DNA of 64,000 nucleotides from an uncultured Prevotellaceae bacterium (GCA_900318885.1 ONMN01000003.1:1-64000); one strand, 5' to 3'. Counted from the stretch's first letter, positions 43,396 through 52,409 are shown. Notes: generated by a model not told the origin, from the letters alone. Translations and numbers: made by a program.

Positions 43396-44567
43396 GAAAG
43401 ACGATAGTCAACATAGCCCGGTTTGCATTGGCCACCGTACTGATCCTGTCAGGATTCGTCAAGGCCGTTGACCCGCTGGGCACACAATATAAGATTGCCG
43501 ACTACCTGACGGCGATGGAGTTGGGCAGAACACTGCCCGACTTTATGACGCTGGGAGCCTCCGTGCTGTTGTCGGCCCTTGAATTTGTGTTGGGCATCTG
43601 CCTGATGTTCGCCATCCAACGCCGACTGGTGTCGCGACTGGTGTTGCTGGTGATGCTCGTGATGACTCCGCTGACGCTGTGGCTGGCAGTGGCCGACCCC
43701 GTAAGCGACTGCGGATGTTTCGGTGACGCGCTGGTTTTGACCAACTGGCAGACGTTCTGGAAAAATGTTGTGCTGCTGGCATGTGCAGTCCTCGTGGCGT
43801 GGCGGCCGTTGGATATGATGCGCTTCGTGTCGAAGAGTAACCAGTGGATTGTCATCAACTATACGGCGATATTCATACTGGCCGTGTCGGGATGGTCGCT
43901 GTACGACCTGCCCTACTTCGATTTCCGACCCTACCACGTAGGAACGAACCTGCGCGAGAGCTGGCAGAAGATGATGGACGGAGAGGACTCGCCATACGTC
44001 GACTTCTTCGTGGAACGAATCGCTGAGGGCGACGATATCACGGAACCGATGCTATTGAACAAAGGCTATACATTCCTGATGGCGGCACCGCATTTGGAAC
44101 AGGCCGACGACAGTCAGCTGGACCGCATCAACCAGCTGTATGAATATGCTGCCGGACACGGCTACCCGTTCTACTGTCTGACGGCCAGCGGACCAGAGGC
44201 CATCAATATGTGGCACGAGACGACGGGAGCGGAATATCCGTACTGCCAGACCGACGAGACGACACTGAAGACTATGATTCGCAGCAATCCCGGCGTGCTG
44301 TTGCTGAAGGATGGCGTCATTATCCGTAAGTGGAGCCACAACCGTCTGCCGGACGAACAGGCACTGGACGGACGTCTGGAACATACGGCACTGGGGCAGA
44401 TGCCCGGCAATTCGGTCCCCGGCAAGATTCTGGTCATTCTGCTGTGGTATGTGCTGCCGCTCGTGCTGCTGGTCATTGCCGACAGGCTTTGGACTTGGAC
44501 ACAATGGATTAAGAAGAAAAAAGTATCAAACAAAGATATCAATCAACAATTTAAAAGTAACACAACA
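43392..44567 (+). CDS. DoxX-like membrane protein (BT_3928 family), open into tpiA
   Basis: About 392 residues before the TpiA methionine. TTG 43392 is used as the start because it overlaps the previous stop (TTGA) and is followed by [38 protein letters not shown], the usual start of this family. Four membrane helices occupy 1-130, with DCGCFGD (CxC) between the third and fourth; a further helix at about 150-170, a soluble thioredoxin-like part, and a last helix ([20 protein letters not shown]) follow. No stop occurs before TpiA: the linker [19 protein letters not shown] reads like a translated intergenic gap. A one-base slip in the A tract near 44516-44522 could explain it. Confidence 0.75.
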
Positions 44568-45329
44568 ATGAGAAAGAAAATCGTAGCAGGCAACTGGAAA
44601 ATGAACCTGAACCTGCAGGAGGGCATTGCCCTGGCAAAGGAACTGAACGACGCACTGAAGGCTGACAAGCCCAACTGTGACGTAATTATCTGCACACCGT
44701 TTATCCACTTGGCATCAGTAGCTAACGTACTGGATGCTCAGCTGGTAGGTCTGGGTGCCGAGAACTGCGCCAACAAGGAGAAGGGTGCCTTCACCGGTGA
44801 GGTGAGCGCCGAGATGGTGAAGAGCACTGGTGCTCAGTATGTCATTCTGGGTCACTCTGAGCGTCGCGAGTACTACAAAGAGACTCCCGAGATCCTGAAG
44901 GAGAAGGTGCTGCTGGCACTGAAGAATGGTCTGAAGGTTATCTTCTGCATCGGTGAGACACTGGCAGAGCGCGAGGCTAACAAGCAGAACGAGGTTGTAA
45001 AGGCCGAGCTCGAGGGTAGCGTATTCAACCTCAGCGAAGAGGAGTTCAAGAATATCGTCATTGCATACGAGCCCATCTGGGCCATCGGTACTGGTAAGAC
45101 AGCTACCGCTGAGCAGGCTGAGGAGATTCACGCCTACATCCGCTCTATCGTTGCTGAGAAATATGGTCAGGCTGTTGCCGACAACACCAGCATTCTCTAT
45201 GGTGGTTCGTGCAAGGCCTCTAACGCCCCTGAACTGTTTGCCAAGGCTGACATCGACGGTGGTCTCATCGGCGGTGCTTCGCTGAAGTGCGCAGACTTCA
45301 AGGGCATCATCGATGCTTGGAAGAAGTAA
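44568..45329 (+). CDS. tpiA: triosephosphate isomerase
   Basis: 253 residues from ATG 44568. Interconverts dihydroxyacetone phosphate and glyceraldehyde-3-phosphate. Lys in GNWKMN, His in ILGHSERR and the catalytic Glu in [12 protein letters not shown] are all present; [14 protein letters not shown] and [10 protein letters not shown] bind phosphate. The ATG has the A-rich leader (AACACAACA) usual here, so it is probably translated on its own even though the upstream frame runs into it. Confidence 0.95.
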   Translation: MRKKIVAGNWKMNLNLQEGIALAKELNDALKADKPNCDVIICTPFIHLASVANVLDAQLVGLGAENCANKEKGAFTGEVSAEMVKSTGAQYVILGHSERREYYKETPEILKEKVLLALKNGLKVIFCIGETLAEREANKQNEVVKAELEGSVFNLSEEEFKNIVIAYEPIWAIGTGKTATAEQAEEIHAYIRSIVAEKYGQAVADNTSILYGGSCKASNAPELFAKADIDGGLIGGASLKCADFKGIIDAWKK

Positions 45330-45331
45330 TA

Positions 45332-45922
45332 ATGAGACGTCTCATCCTATTTTTCACGCTGTGTGCTGGCATTGTCGTCAATGCCAGTGCACAGACGTTT
45401 ACGCAACGTGTCCAGCAAAAGAAGGCCGGACAGGGTACGGTGACCATTGAGGAGAGTGCGGAGATAGACCAGTTGGTGAACAGTGCCGTGCTCGGTGCTA
45501 CGACCACTACCACAAAACCTACCAACCCCACCTCCCCGACGAAACCTACCAACCCTACCTCCTCTACGACGACAACGAAACCTACCACCACCACTGACAA
45601 CGGCACCACCGCCGAAGAGGCACCCGTGGAGATTACCAAGAAAATCAGGACTGGCGGAACGAAGGTTACCGGTTATCGCGTACAGGCCTTTGCCGGCGGC
45701 AACTCACGCAAAGACCGCATACAGGCAGAAAGCGTGGCCAGCAGAATCAAGGGCAGTTACCCCGAAGTACCTGTCTATACTCACTTCATCTCCCCACGAT
45801 GGATATGCCGTGTGGGCAACTACCGCACCTACGAGGAAGCACACCAAATGCTGCTCAGTCTGCGGAACATGGGCTTTAAGGAGGCTATCATCGTCAAAGG
45901 CAAAATAACAGTTTACGACTAA
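45332..45922 (+). CDS. exported SPOR-domain protein
   Basis: 196 residues from ATG 45332, two bases after the tpiA stop; signal peptide RRLILFFTLCAGIVVNASAQ. A Thr/Pro linker (TTTTKPTNPTSPTKPTNPTSS, about 49-85) leads to a C-terminal SPOR domain (GYRVQAFAGGNSRKDRIQAESVASRIKGSYP...WICRVGNYRTYEEAHQMLLSLRNMGF), which binds denuded glycan strands of septal peptidoglycan. The linker is coded by a Thr-rich DNA repeat. Located between tpiA and folE. Confidence 0.88.
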   Translation: MRRLILFFTLCAGIVVNASAQTFTQRVQQKKAGQGTVTIEESAEIDQLVNSAVLGATTTTTKPTNPTSPTKPTNPTSSTTTTKPTTTTDNGTTAEEAPVEITKKIRTGGTKVTGYRVQAFAGGNSRKDRIQAESVASRIKGSYPEVPVYTHFISPRWICRVGNYRTYEEAHQMLLSLRNMGFKEAIIVKGKITVYD

Positions 45923-46504
45923 ATGGCAGAAGAATACGAATATCGCGCAGGACTGGATGAGTTGGCAGCACAATACCACCGCATCCTGGAATTGTTGGGC
46001 GAGAATCCTGACCGTGAGGGGCTGCAAAAGACCCCGATGCGCGTGGCCAAGGCCATGCAGTTCCTGACGCAAGGCTACGAGCAGGATGCCCACGAGATAC
46101 TGCGTCAGGCATTATTCCGCGAAGATTACTCGCAGATGGTTATTGTCAAGGACATTGACTTTTTCTCACTCTGCGAACACCATATGCTGCCGTTCTACGG
46201 CAAGGCACACGTTGCCTATATTCCTAACGGCTATATCACGGGACTGTCGAAGATTGCCCGTGTGGTGGACATCTATGCCCACCGGCTGCAGGTCCAGGAA
46301 CGAATGACGCTGCAAATCAAGCAGTGCATTCAGGAGACGTTGCACCCACTGGGTGTCATGGTAGTCATTGAAGCCCGCCATATGTGTATGCAGATGCGCG
46401 GTGTGGAAAAGCAGAACAGCATCACTACCACCAGTGAGTTCAGCGGCGCCTTCAACCAAGCCAAGACCCGTCAGGAATTCATGAATCTATTGCATAATCA
46501 ATAG
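45923..46504 (+). CDS. folE: GTP cyclohydrolase I
   Basis: 193 residues. Makes dihydroneopterin triphosphate from GTP for folate synthesis. Zinc and active-site motifs [20 protein letters not shown] and [16 protein letters not shown] are complete; [19 protein letters not shown] is the typical N-terminal part. The ATG follows the SPOR-protein stop without a gap. Confidence 0.96.
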   Translation: MAEEYEYRAGLDELAAQYHRILELLGENPDREGLQKTPMRVAKAMQFLTQGYEQDAHEILRQALFREDYSQMVIVKDIDFFSLCEHHMLPFYGKAHVAYIPNGYITGLSKIARVVDIYAHRLQVQERMTLQIKQCIQETLHPLGVMVVIEARHMCMQMRGVEKQNSITTTSEFSGAFNQAKTRQEFMNLLHNQ

Positions 46505-46507
46505 TCA

Positions 46508-46535
46508 CTAACCCCTAAACCCTAAACAACTAAAA
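46508..46535 (+). repeat. 7-base repeat after folE (4 units)
   Basis: CTAACCC, CTAAACC, CTAAACA, ACTAAAA, 4 bases after the folE stop. It resembles plant telomere repeats by chance. Confidence 0.6.
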
Positions 46536-46544
46536 AAAATAAAC

Positions 46545-47117
46545 ATGGAACAGTTTAACCCTAACACCTACAAGAAACAGAACACTGCCCAGCAATTTAC
46601 CGGCAGTTGTCTCGGAAAGATTATCATTTGTGCCGTCATCTGTATCGTCCTGCTGATTGTCGCAGCCATCTCACGTCCTTCTGACAGCTATATGCGTTGG
46701 CAGATGGAAGACAACATCACGGAATGTATTGCTTCCAGCGACAGCATTGAAAGCGACATCATCGACGATTACGTAGGCAACATCGGACGTATCTTTACTC
46801 ATGCCGACAGTACGGAGGTGAATCCCGAGCTGTGGGAGACCTACAAGAAGTTAAACAAGTTGGAGATTTATCCGCACACATTCTTCAAGACGGCACGTAT
46901 CATCAACAACATCCATCCTGAAGGTGTTCGCGTGGGTATCGGTATCTTCGGCATTGTCATCCCGACTGTCAAGTACTCCGACCTTCTGATGAATACCGGT
47001 GCCGTACGCGGTGATTACAACCAGCGACTCATCAAGGACGCCACAGTACCTGACATGTACACAGGAGATAATCCGAATATCCAGCCTTATCACTACAAAG
47101 GCAATCCGGACGACTAA
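46545..47117 (+). CDS. membrane-anchored protein of unknown function
   Basis: 190 residues. I do not recognise a family. An N-terminal cytoplasmic stretch (NPNTYKKQNTAQQFTGS) precedes one membrane helix (IIICAVICIVLLIVAAI, about 26-42); the remaining 145 residues are extracytoplasmic and soluble, with acidic segments and a hydrophobic GVRVGIGIFGIVIPTVKY near 127-144. It is the last gene before a strong bidirectional terminator. Confidence 0.7.
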   Translation: MEQFNPNTYKKQNTAQQFTGSCLGKIIICAVICIVLLIVAAISRPSDSYMRWQMEDNITECIASSDSIESDIIDDYVGNIGRIFTHADSTEVNPELWETYKKLNKLEIYPHTFFKTARIINNIHPEGVRVGIGIFGIVIPTVKYSDLLMNTGAVRGDYNQRLIKDATVPDMYTGDNPNIQPYHYKGNPDD

Positions 47118-47122
47118 GAAAT

Positions 47123-47149
47123 AAAAGGCTCCCAACGTGGGAGCCTTTT
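47123..47149. terminator. bidirectional terminator
   Basis: Perfect 12-base stem AAAAGGCTCCCA / TGGGAGCCTTTT with a 3-base loop; T runs on both sides, serving the convergent flavodoxin gene as well. Confidence 0.9.
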
Positions 47150-47170
47150 ATTTTAACCAAGTAGTTACGT

Positions 47171-47971
47171 TTACCGTACCACTTCCGTGAATTCGGGCTT
47201 CGCATCAGCTGCTTTACCAACGGTAACGTAGATGATGGAAGTAGACTCTTCGCCGTTCATGCCGCGGCCCTTGACAGTGAACTTATAGTCCGTGCTGTCG
47301 CTGGTCGTGCGCTTGCCGAAGGTCTGGGGAGTACCCAATGGAAATTGGTAGCTGGAGCATGCTGCGTCGAAGATGGCACGCTCTGCATCAGTTACAGACT
47401 GCTGGGCTGAATAGTCCGGCAGCTTTTCTACTGTACCCTGCTTATAGCCGTTCTCTTTCAGGAAACGGTCGAGTTCCTTGGGGGCAGCAGCCACACGGGC
47501 TGTACGGACGCCATAGCCTGCGGCGATATTGGCCTTAGGCAGTGCCTTCTTCAAATCGGCCGACGAGGTGTTCAGTCCACCACTACCGAAGGTGCAGAAC
47601 GGCACCACGGTCTTGCCGGCAAAGTCCTGTTCCTTCACAAGCGTAGCAATCGGCATGGCGTAGGTACCAAACCAAATGGGATAGCCGAGGAAGATAACAT
47701 CATAGTCGGCAATACGTTTCTTCAGCGGTTTCAGAGCAGGAGTCTCACCACTCTCACGTTCACGTCCGGAACGCTGGATGGTCTCCTGGAAGTTACCGGA
47801 ATAAGGCACTACGGCCTCGATTCCCTCAATGTCGGCACCCGTCTGCGTCTTTATCTCTTCAGCAACGGTCTTCGTCGTTCCCGTTTCTGAATAATATAGC
47901 ACCAGCACCTTCTGTGCGTAGGCTGTCGAAATAGTAGCCATAGCTGCAAGTGATAATAATAGCTTTTTCAT
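47171..47971 (-). CDS. exported flavodoxin-like protein with extra C-terminal domain
   Basis: 266 residues. A clear signal peptide (MKKLLLSLAAMATISTAYAQ) precedes a flavodoxin fold: FMN phosphate loop YSETGTTKTVAEE (about 26-38), YPIWFGTYAMPIATLV and TFGSGG. A domain of roughly 60 residues after about 205 (YQFPLGTPQTFGKRTTSDSTDYKFTVKGRG) is not part of ordinary flavodoxins. Periplasmic flavodoxins are unusual; lipobox Cys is lacking, so it should be soluble. Its start codon is one base from an array of 21-bp dyads shared with the barrel/fur operon, pointing to joint control. Confidence 0.85.
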   Translation of the reverse strand: MKKLLLSLAAMATISTAYAQKVLVLYYSETGTTKTVAEEIKTQTGADIEGIEAVVPYSGNFQETIQRSGRERESGETPALKPLKKRIADYDVIFLGYPIWFGTYAMPIATLVKEQDFAGKTVVPFCTFGSGGLNTSSADLKKALPKANIAAGYGVRTARVAAAPKELDRFLKENGYKQGTVEKLPDYSAQQSVTDAERAIFDAACSSYQFPLGTPQTFGKRTTSDSTDYKFTVKGRGMNGEESTSIIYVTVGKAADAKPEFTEVVR

Positions 47972-47972
47972 A

Positions 47973-48031
47973 ATTACTCCAAAAGTATTTTACAATACTC
48001 CAAAAGTATTTCGCGTTACTCCGATACTTTT
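47973..48031 (-). promoter_or_regulatory. operator-like array at the flavodoxin start, 3 dyads at 21-bp steps
   Basis: Plus-strand copies ATTACTCCAAAAGTATT (47973), AATACTCCAAAAGTATT (47994) and a decayed GTTACTCCGATACTTTT (48015). Same core and same 21-bp step as at 24401-24480. The array fills the whole space between the last terminator and the ATG, so promoter and operator must overlap; each good copy contains TACTTTTG in the gene's direction. GGAG of the nearest copy lies 5 bases before the ATG. Confidence 0.75.
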
Positions 48032-48177
48032 AGAAAAAGGTCTCGGACAATTTTCAATCGTCCCAGGACCTTTTCCTAAAGTTCTCGCTTTATTGCGAGA
48101 CTTTAGAAAAAGGTCTCGGACTCTTCAGTCCGATTTCTTTTTGACAAAAGGTCTCGGACTCTCTCGAGCCCGAGACT
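48032..48177 (-). terminator. tandem look-alike terminators after the xylan-type locus
   Basis: On the minus strand three hairpins each end in the 3' arm GTCCGAGACC (or close) and then TTTT: stems at 48150-48177, 48116-48133 and 48039-48070. A fourth hairpin AAAGTTCTCGC / GCGAGACTTT (48078-48104) lies between them. The unit containing AAAGGTCTCGGAC occurs three times direct and once inverted on the plus strand, so the cluster arose by duplication. Confidence 0.65.
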
Positions 48178-48202
48178 TTCACATGTAAAGTTCAATATAA
48201 GC

Positions 48203-48320
48203 GTGTGAGCGAACTCACTCTCACTTATCTTACTTATTCATGAACTTGAGCTAAAGCTCGAGTCCGCTCACGCTCGGAAGTGTGAGCGAGCTCTCACTTC
48301 ACTCACTTATTCACGAACTT
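48203..48320 (-). repeat. duplicated gene end
   Basis: Bases 48203-48247 and 48280-48320 are nearly the same (GTGTGAGCGA...TCTCACTT...ACTTATTCA[TC]GAACTT, with a 4-base gap). The second copy holds the true 3' end of the secreted protein gene (KFVNK stop); the first would encode KFMNK stop. So the last codons and the 3' flank were copied once. Confidence 0.7.
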
Positions 48321-50525
48321 CTTGCCGTCCTTAACAAGGATACCCTTGTAGTTCTTGTTGACCTTCTGGCCAGCGAGGTTGTAGATAGCAGAAGAAGTCT
48401 TGCCAGTATTGATAATTACGTTCTCGATACCAGTGTAAGGAGCAGTTGTAGCTTCCTCCTTCATGTAGAAGTTGCTAGCACCGCTAATCAGGTTCTCATA
48501 AGTCTGACCCTCTTCCAGAGATGCATCCTTGATGTACCACTGAACATTCTTAATCGAGTAATCGCAAGCAGCCTTAATTTCAGCCATATTGAATACGATT
48601 GATCTCATGCCGTTGTCACCACTAGGAACTTTGAACTCAGTCTCGAAGTCCTGCCATTCCTCAGTAAAGTCTACATCACCAATAGCCTGCCAGTTGAGAT
48701 AAGTGCAAGGTTTGCCATCATCACCAACCTTATGTACCTGTGTAGTAGTATGAGCAGCAATTGAACCCTTATACTGGAATTTGAGGACAGTTACTTCGTC
48801 GGTCTTAAGATCGCGGTCAGCAGCAATCCAGAACTGGCTGTCCCAAGGCTGTCCATTACCGATTTCACCACCTGGCTCTCTTGAGTTACCATCACCATCA
48901 GCAGTAAGGAAGTCACGCTCTACAGCATGGAGAACGAGTTCATCTGTATAGGTGAAGACATCAACGGGATCGGGCAGCTCATAAGCTGTACCTTCGAGCA
49001 TCTCAAATGCCATAGTTGAATATTCAGTGTCGAGGTAAACCTTCCAGACACCAAGACCCGGGAGGTCAATCTTTGCATTGGTAGATGCAGCAAATTCAAT
49101 CCAATCGTCAGGAGTAGTCGTCTTAGGATTACTTGTAGGCTTCAGTGTAGCACCCTTGAAGGCCTGATCATCACCACGCTTAGTAGAAATCATCACCTGA
49201 TCCACATAAGTATTGGCGTCACCCGAAGTACCAAATGTAGCAATCAAGCACTCATTACCATCAAAGTCTATGCCATCTTCGAACTGGATAGCGTTGTCCA
49301 AATCATCGTATGAAGTGGTGGTGGTGGCATTAATACCAGAGAGGAAGTAACCTTCGTCAAGCTGCAGATACTCCCAAGAGAGGTCGTCGAAGTAGAAATT
49401 AACAGCGTCCTTAACTTTAGCATTCAGGTTGAATGCGATTGACCAACCACTTGCCATATCATCAGCAATGCTCATTGTACCGTCAAAGGTCTGCCAGTCG
49501 TTTTTGAAAGTGATATCACCAATAGCGTGCCAAATGAGGTAGTCAGAAGGATTCTGCTTGTGAACCTGAGTATTGGTTGTAACATCATTAGCATAATCAC
49601 ACATGTAGCGGAACTTAATCTTCAGTGTTGTACCAGAAGGCCAAGAATGCTGTGACTGGATCCAGAACTGGTTGTCCCATGCAGAAGCATCACCCTCTGT
49701 GGTAGCGGGCTGACCATGACAAACAAATACGTGGTTGTTTGGATCCTTCGGGTCAACTTCGATGTCAGAAACGAATGGATCCCAACCATCCTTTTCATTC
49801 ATGTTGCGACCCTTCTCCTTTGACCAAGCACAGATAGTGAAGTTCTGCTCCTGATCGTCGAACTTGATAGCCTTCTGCTCCTCAGTCCATTCGGTCTCGG
49901 CATTACCGTTTACGATGTCCTGAAGCCAAATCTTTGGTCTCTGACCTTCTTTTTGCCACTCATAAACTTCAAGGCTCAACCATTCGATGGTTTCAGTGCT
50001 ACCACCAGGCTGTGCAACGAGGTTACAAGAAGTACCATTGATGCCACTGTACTCCCATGTTACCTCCTGGAAGCCAGCGCTGCCGTCAGGGATAGCAACT
50101 GAAGTGCCGACCTGCTGGCCATCACCCCAACCCCAACCCATGTTGACGTTGATGCTGACAGCTGCTGAAGCCTTCACACGAGCAACGACTTTATACTTAC
50201 CATCAAGCAGAGTTGGAATACCATCAGCAATAAAGTACTGGTGCCAACCACCACCTTCAGTCCATCTGTAGTACTCAACACCACCATCTGTCTTAACGAT
50301 GACATCGCTGGTTTCTTCAGAATCATCCTTCTTCTCAGCATACTTGTAGTTTGCGCCAAAGTCGGTCATCCAACCACTGTCAAACTCAGGTACATAACCC
50401 ATCACGTAGAAGGGGAACCCATGATAAGTGGAGTAGTCAATTTTGTAAACTGGCTCATCACTCCACTTTGCACTTGCTCCCAAGACCATTGCCATGAGAG
50501 CAACAAGAGTAAATAGTCTCTTCAT
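48303..50525 (-). CDS. secreted carbohydrate-binding-like protein with T9SS tail
   Basis: 740 residues; signal peptide MKRLFTLVALMAMVLGASA. Three beta-sandwich modules: one at about 20-200 and two related copies with WDNQFWIQSQHSWPSGTTLKIKF...TQVHKQ...YLIWHAIGDITFKNDWQTF (about 285-370) and WDSQFWIAADRDLKTDEVTVLKFQY...TQVHKV...YLNWQAIGDVDFTEEWQDF (about 575-660). They resemble the CBM4/22-type modules in Bacteroidetes xylan systems; exposed Trp/Tyr suggest sugar binding. No hydrolase site is visible. The end YNLAGQKVNKNYKGILVKDGKKFVNK is a type IX secretion signal. It follows the GH10-like gene by 129 bases. Confidence 0.7.
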   Translation of the reverse strand: MKRLFTLVALMAMVLGASAKWSDEPVYKIDYSTYHGFPFYVMGYVPEFDSGWMTDFGANYKYAEKKDDSEETSDVIVKTDGGVEYYRWTEGGGWHQYFIADGIPTLLDGKYKVVARVKASAAVSINVNMGWGWGDGQQVGTSVAIPDGSAGFQEVTWEYSGINGTSCNLVAQPGGSTETIEWLSLEVYEWQKEGQRPKIWLQDIVNGNAETEWTEEQKAIKFDDQEQNFTICAWSKEKGRNMNEKDGWDPFVSDIEVDPKDPNNHVFVCHGQPATTEGDASAWDNQFWIQSQHSWPSGTTLKIKFRYMCDYANDVTTNTQVHKQNPSDYLIWHAIGDITFKNDWQTFDGTMSIADDMASGWSIAFNLNAKVKDAVNFYFDDLSWEYLQLDEGYFLSGINATTTTSYDDLDNAIQFEDGIDFDGNECLIATFGTSGDANTYVDQVMISTKRGDDQAFKGATLKPTSNPKTTTPDDWIEFAASTNAKIDLPGLGVWKVYLDTEYSTMAFEMLEGTAYELPDPVDVFTYTDELVLHAVERDFLTADGDGNSREPGGEIGNGQPWDSQFWIAADRDLKTDEVTVLKFQYKGSIAAHTTTQVHKVGDDGKPCTYLNWQAIGDVDFTEEWQDFETEFKVPSGDNGMRSIVFNMAEIKAACDYSIKNVQWYIKDASLEEGQTYENLISGASNFYMKEEATTAPYTGIENVIINTGKTSSAIYNLAGQKVNKNYKGILVKDGKKFVNK

Positions 50526-50654
50526 AATAGAAAAAAATTAGTTAATAAATAAATTGAATTAAAAAAATAATAATTATTGATATACTTTAGAGAGATGACT
50601 GCCAGGAAAATCAGACGAATCCTTTTGTTCACTGGCAATCATCTGAGATCTCAT

Positions 50655-52391
50655 TTATTGTAGTCCACCAAGTGCCTTGCAGAAAGCCTCGTAAGTGGCA
50701 TTGCGTATATAGTCGCCGTTAGCAGCCTTAGACCAGAGGCCTACAGGATCGGACGACGTATCAAAGAAGTTACCCTTGCAGAGGCCAGCCTGCTGCGCAG
50801 CAGGAATCAGGGTCATGTAGGCATTGATGACACGGGCGTGGTAGTTGGCCAGAGCCTGACGCTGATCTTTCGTAATCTTATCTGCTGCTACAGGAGCACC
50901 GTCAGCATCCTGGTACTTGATGTCGAAGTTAGAGAAACGAATCAACTTTCCGGTTGCAGCAAGTTTTCCGAAGAAGGTCTTCAACGCAGCCTCATTAGCA
51001 GCCTGCGTAGTAGCATCCTCGCTGTAGGTAAGATTCAGTTCACCATTGATACCGTCAATCTTGGCACCATTTGACTCCCATACATTGATCCAGTACTTGA
51101 GACTCGACAGTCTCTGCTGCTTCTCCAGGCCTGTCTCACTGATAAAGAACTTCAACTCTTCCGGGTTACCACCATGACTTTCGAATGCGGCCTTTGCCAC
51201 CTTCGAGACAGTAGCGGCATAGAGCTCACTGCCACTCTTGGTACCTTCCTCCAGATAGTCCTGCCAGAAGATCTTGTCAGTAGAGTGCTTCAGGTCGAGC
51301 ACATTCTCACCCTCGTAAGTAACACCCTCGAGTTCCGTTGTGCCAAGCGCCTTGTCAACAAGGTCGAACGACTTGATACGTCCGGCATTGGCCTCCATCA
51401 GACCATCGCACCACTTTCTGAGTGCATACTGAATGGTGTCATTCTTCTCCTGCTTGGTCTGCTCACGGTGGTTGTCCGGCGTGTGCTCAACATGCACATT
51501 ACGGATATAGAGGATGGCGTTCACGTTACCTTCAATCATCAAGTAACCCTGTGTGGCAGCCTTTGAGGGAGACCACTCCACCTTGACAGTCTGCCAGGCG
51601 CCAGGTCTGATGGTGAACTTCTTAGCAATAAGATCACCATTCTTATCCTTACCGGTATTCACCAGACTGTCAGCAAAGGTACATTGAATGTTCTCATCCT
51701 GAGTCATTTCGGCCTTCTTTTCATCTTTGTATCCCCTCACGGTGAAGGTGATGGTATAATAGCCCAGAGGATCAACGGGGAAGCCTTCAACGATATAGAC
51801 CTTTGATCTCTTCGGAATCTTAAGGACATTACCTTTGTCATCGAAATTCTTCTCGATGGCAGGTTTACCTCTCAGTGCCGTACCCGTAAACTGATCTACT
51901 GTAGAGTAGTCAAGATCCAAGTCATTAATGGGGAGCACCTGAATTTCAATAGGAGCTGTCAGCGCGCCAAACCAGTCATCAGACTGTTGCTCGTTGGCAA
52001 CGATAGGACTACCATACACCTTATAGCCAATCGTTTCCGAATGACCAAGGGCTTCTTTCAAAGCCATGAAGTTCATATAGCCCTTCTTGCTGACGTACTT
52101 GTCCGGCATAAAGGAATAGCCAAAAGCGACACCATCAAAGTTGGTCACTGCCACAGCGTGCTCCAAACCCTGCTTGTTATAGGTTGTCAAGGCCATGGAT
52201 GTCTCCATTGACATATTCGGATTATCCGTTCTATTGATATAGTCCTTGACAGGATCCAGATTAGCATACTCATTTGTGTAGCTGGGATCCGGATCAGCTT
52301 TAAAGCCACCCAAATCGTTATAGTCAGCACAAGAGACAACCAGTGCTCCTGCTGCCAACATCATAAGACCATTTCTAAAAATCTTAATCAT
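50655..52391 (-). CDS. GH10-like lipoprotein without catalytic residues
   Basis: 578 residues; lipobox Cys21 (VVSC). The N-terminal part (NLDPVKDYINRTDNPNMSMETSMALTTYNKQGLE...TNFDGVAFGYSFM) aligns by eye with Bacteroidetes GH10 xylanases, a CBM-like module is inserted at about 145-305 as in Xyn10C-type enzymes, and the barrel resumes to the end. But the acid/base site (WDVVNEA in GH10) reads FDLVDKAL with Lys347, the nucleophile site (ITELD) reads FSNFD with Asn488, and the HTLAWHSQ motif is replaced by YKVYGSPIV. So it should bind but not cut. It occupies the place where xyn10C follows xusE in the Prevotella bryantii cluster. Confidence 0.8.
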   Translation of the reverse strand: MIKIFRNGLMMLAAGALVVSCADYNDLGGFKADPDPSYTNEYANLDPVKDYINRTDNPNMSMETSMALTTYNKQGLEHAVAVTNFDGVAFGYSFMPDKYVSKKGYMNFMALKEALGHSETIGYKVYGSPIVANEQQSDDWFGALTAPIEIQVLPINDLDLDYSTVDQFTGTALRGKPAIEKNFDDKGNVLKIPKRSKVYIVEGFPVDPLGYYTITFTVRGYKDEKKAEMTQDENIQCTFADSLVNTGKDKNGDLIAKKFTIRPGAWQTVKVEWSPSKAATQGYLMIEGNVNAILYIRNVHVEHTPDNHREQTKQEKNDTIQYALRKWCDGLMEANAGRIKSFDLVDKALGTTELEGVTYEGENVLDLKHSTDKIFWQDYLEEGTKSGSELYAATVSKVAKAAFESHGGNPEELKFFISETGLEKQQRLSSLKYWINVWESNGAKIDGINGELNLTYSEDATTQAANEAALKTFFGKLAATGKLIRFSNFDIKYQDADGAPVAADKITKDQRQALANYHARVINAYMTLIPAAQQAGLCKGNFFDTSSDPVGLWSKAANGDYIRNATYEAFCKALGGLQ

Positions 52392-52409
52392 ATTCTAATC
52401 CTCCTATTA

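Noticed and set aside
46508..46535. Telomere-like CCCTAAA repeats
   Set aside because: They match the period-7 array pattern found at many junctions of this window; no reason to think of linear ends.
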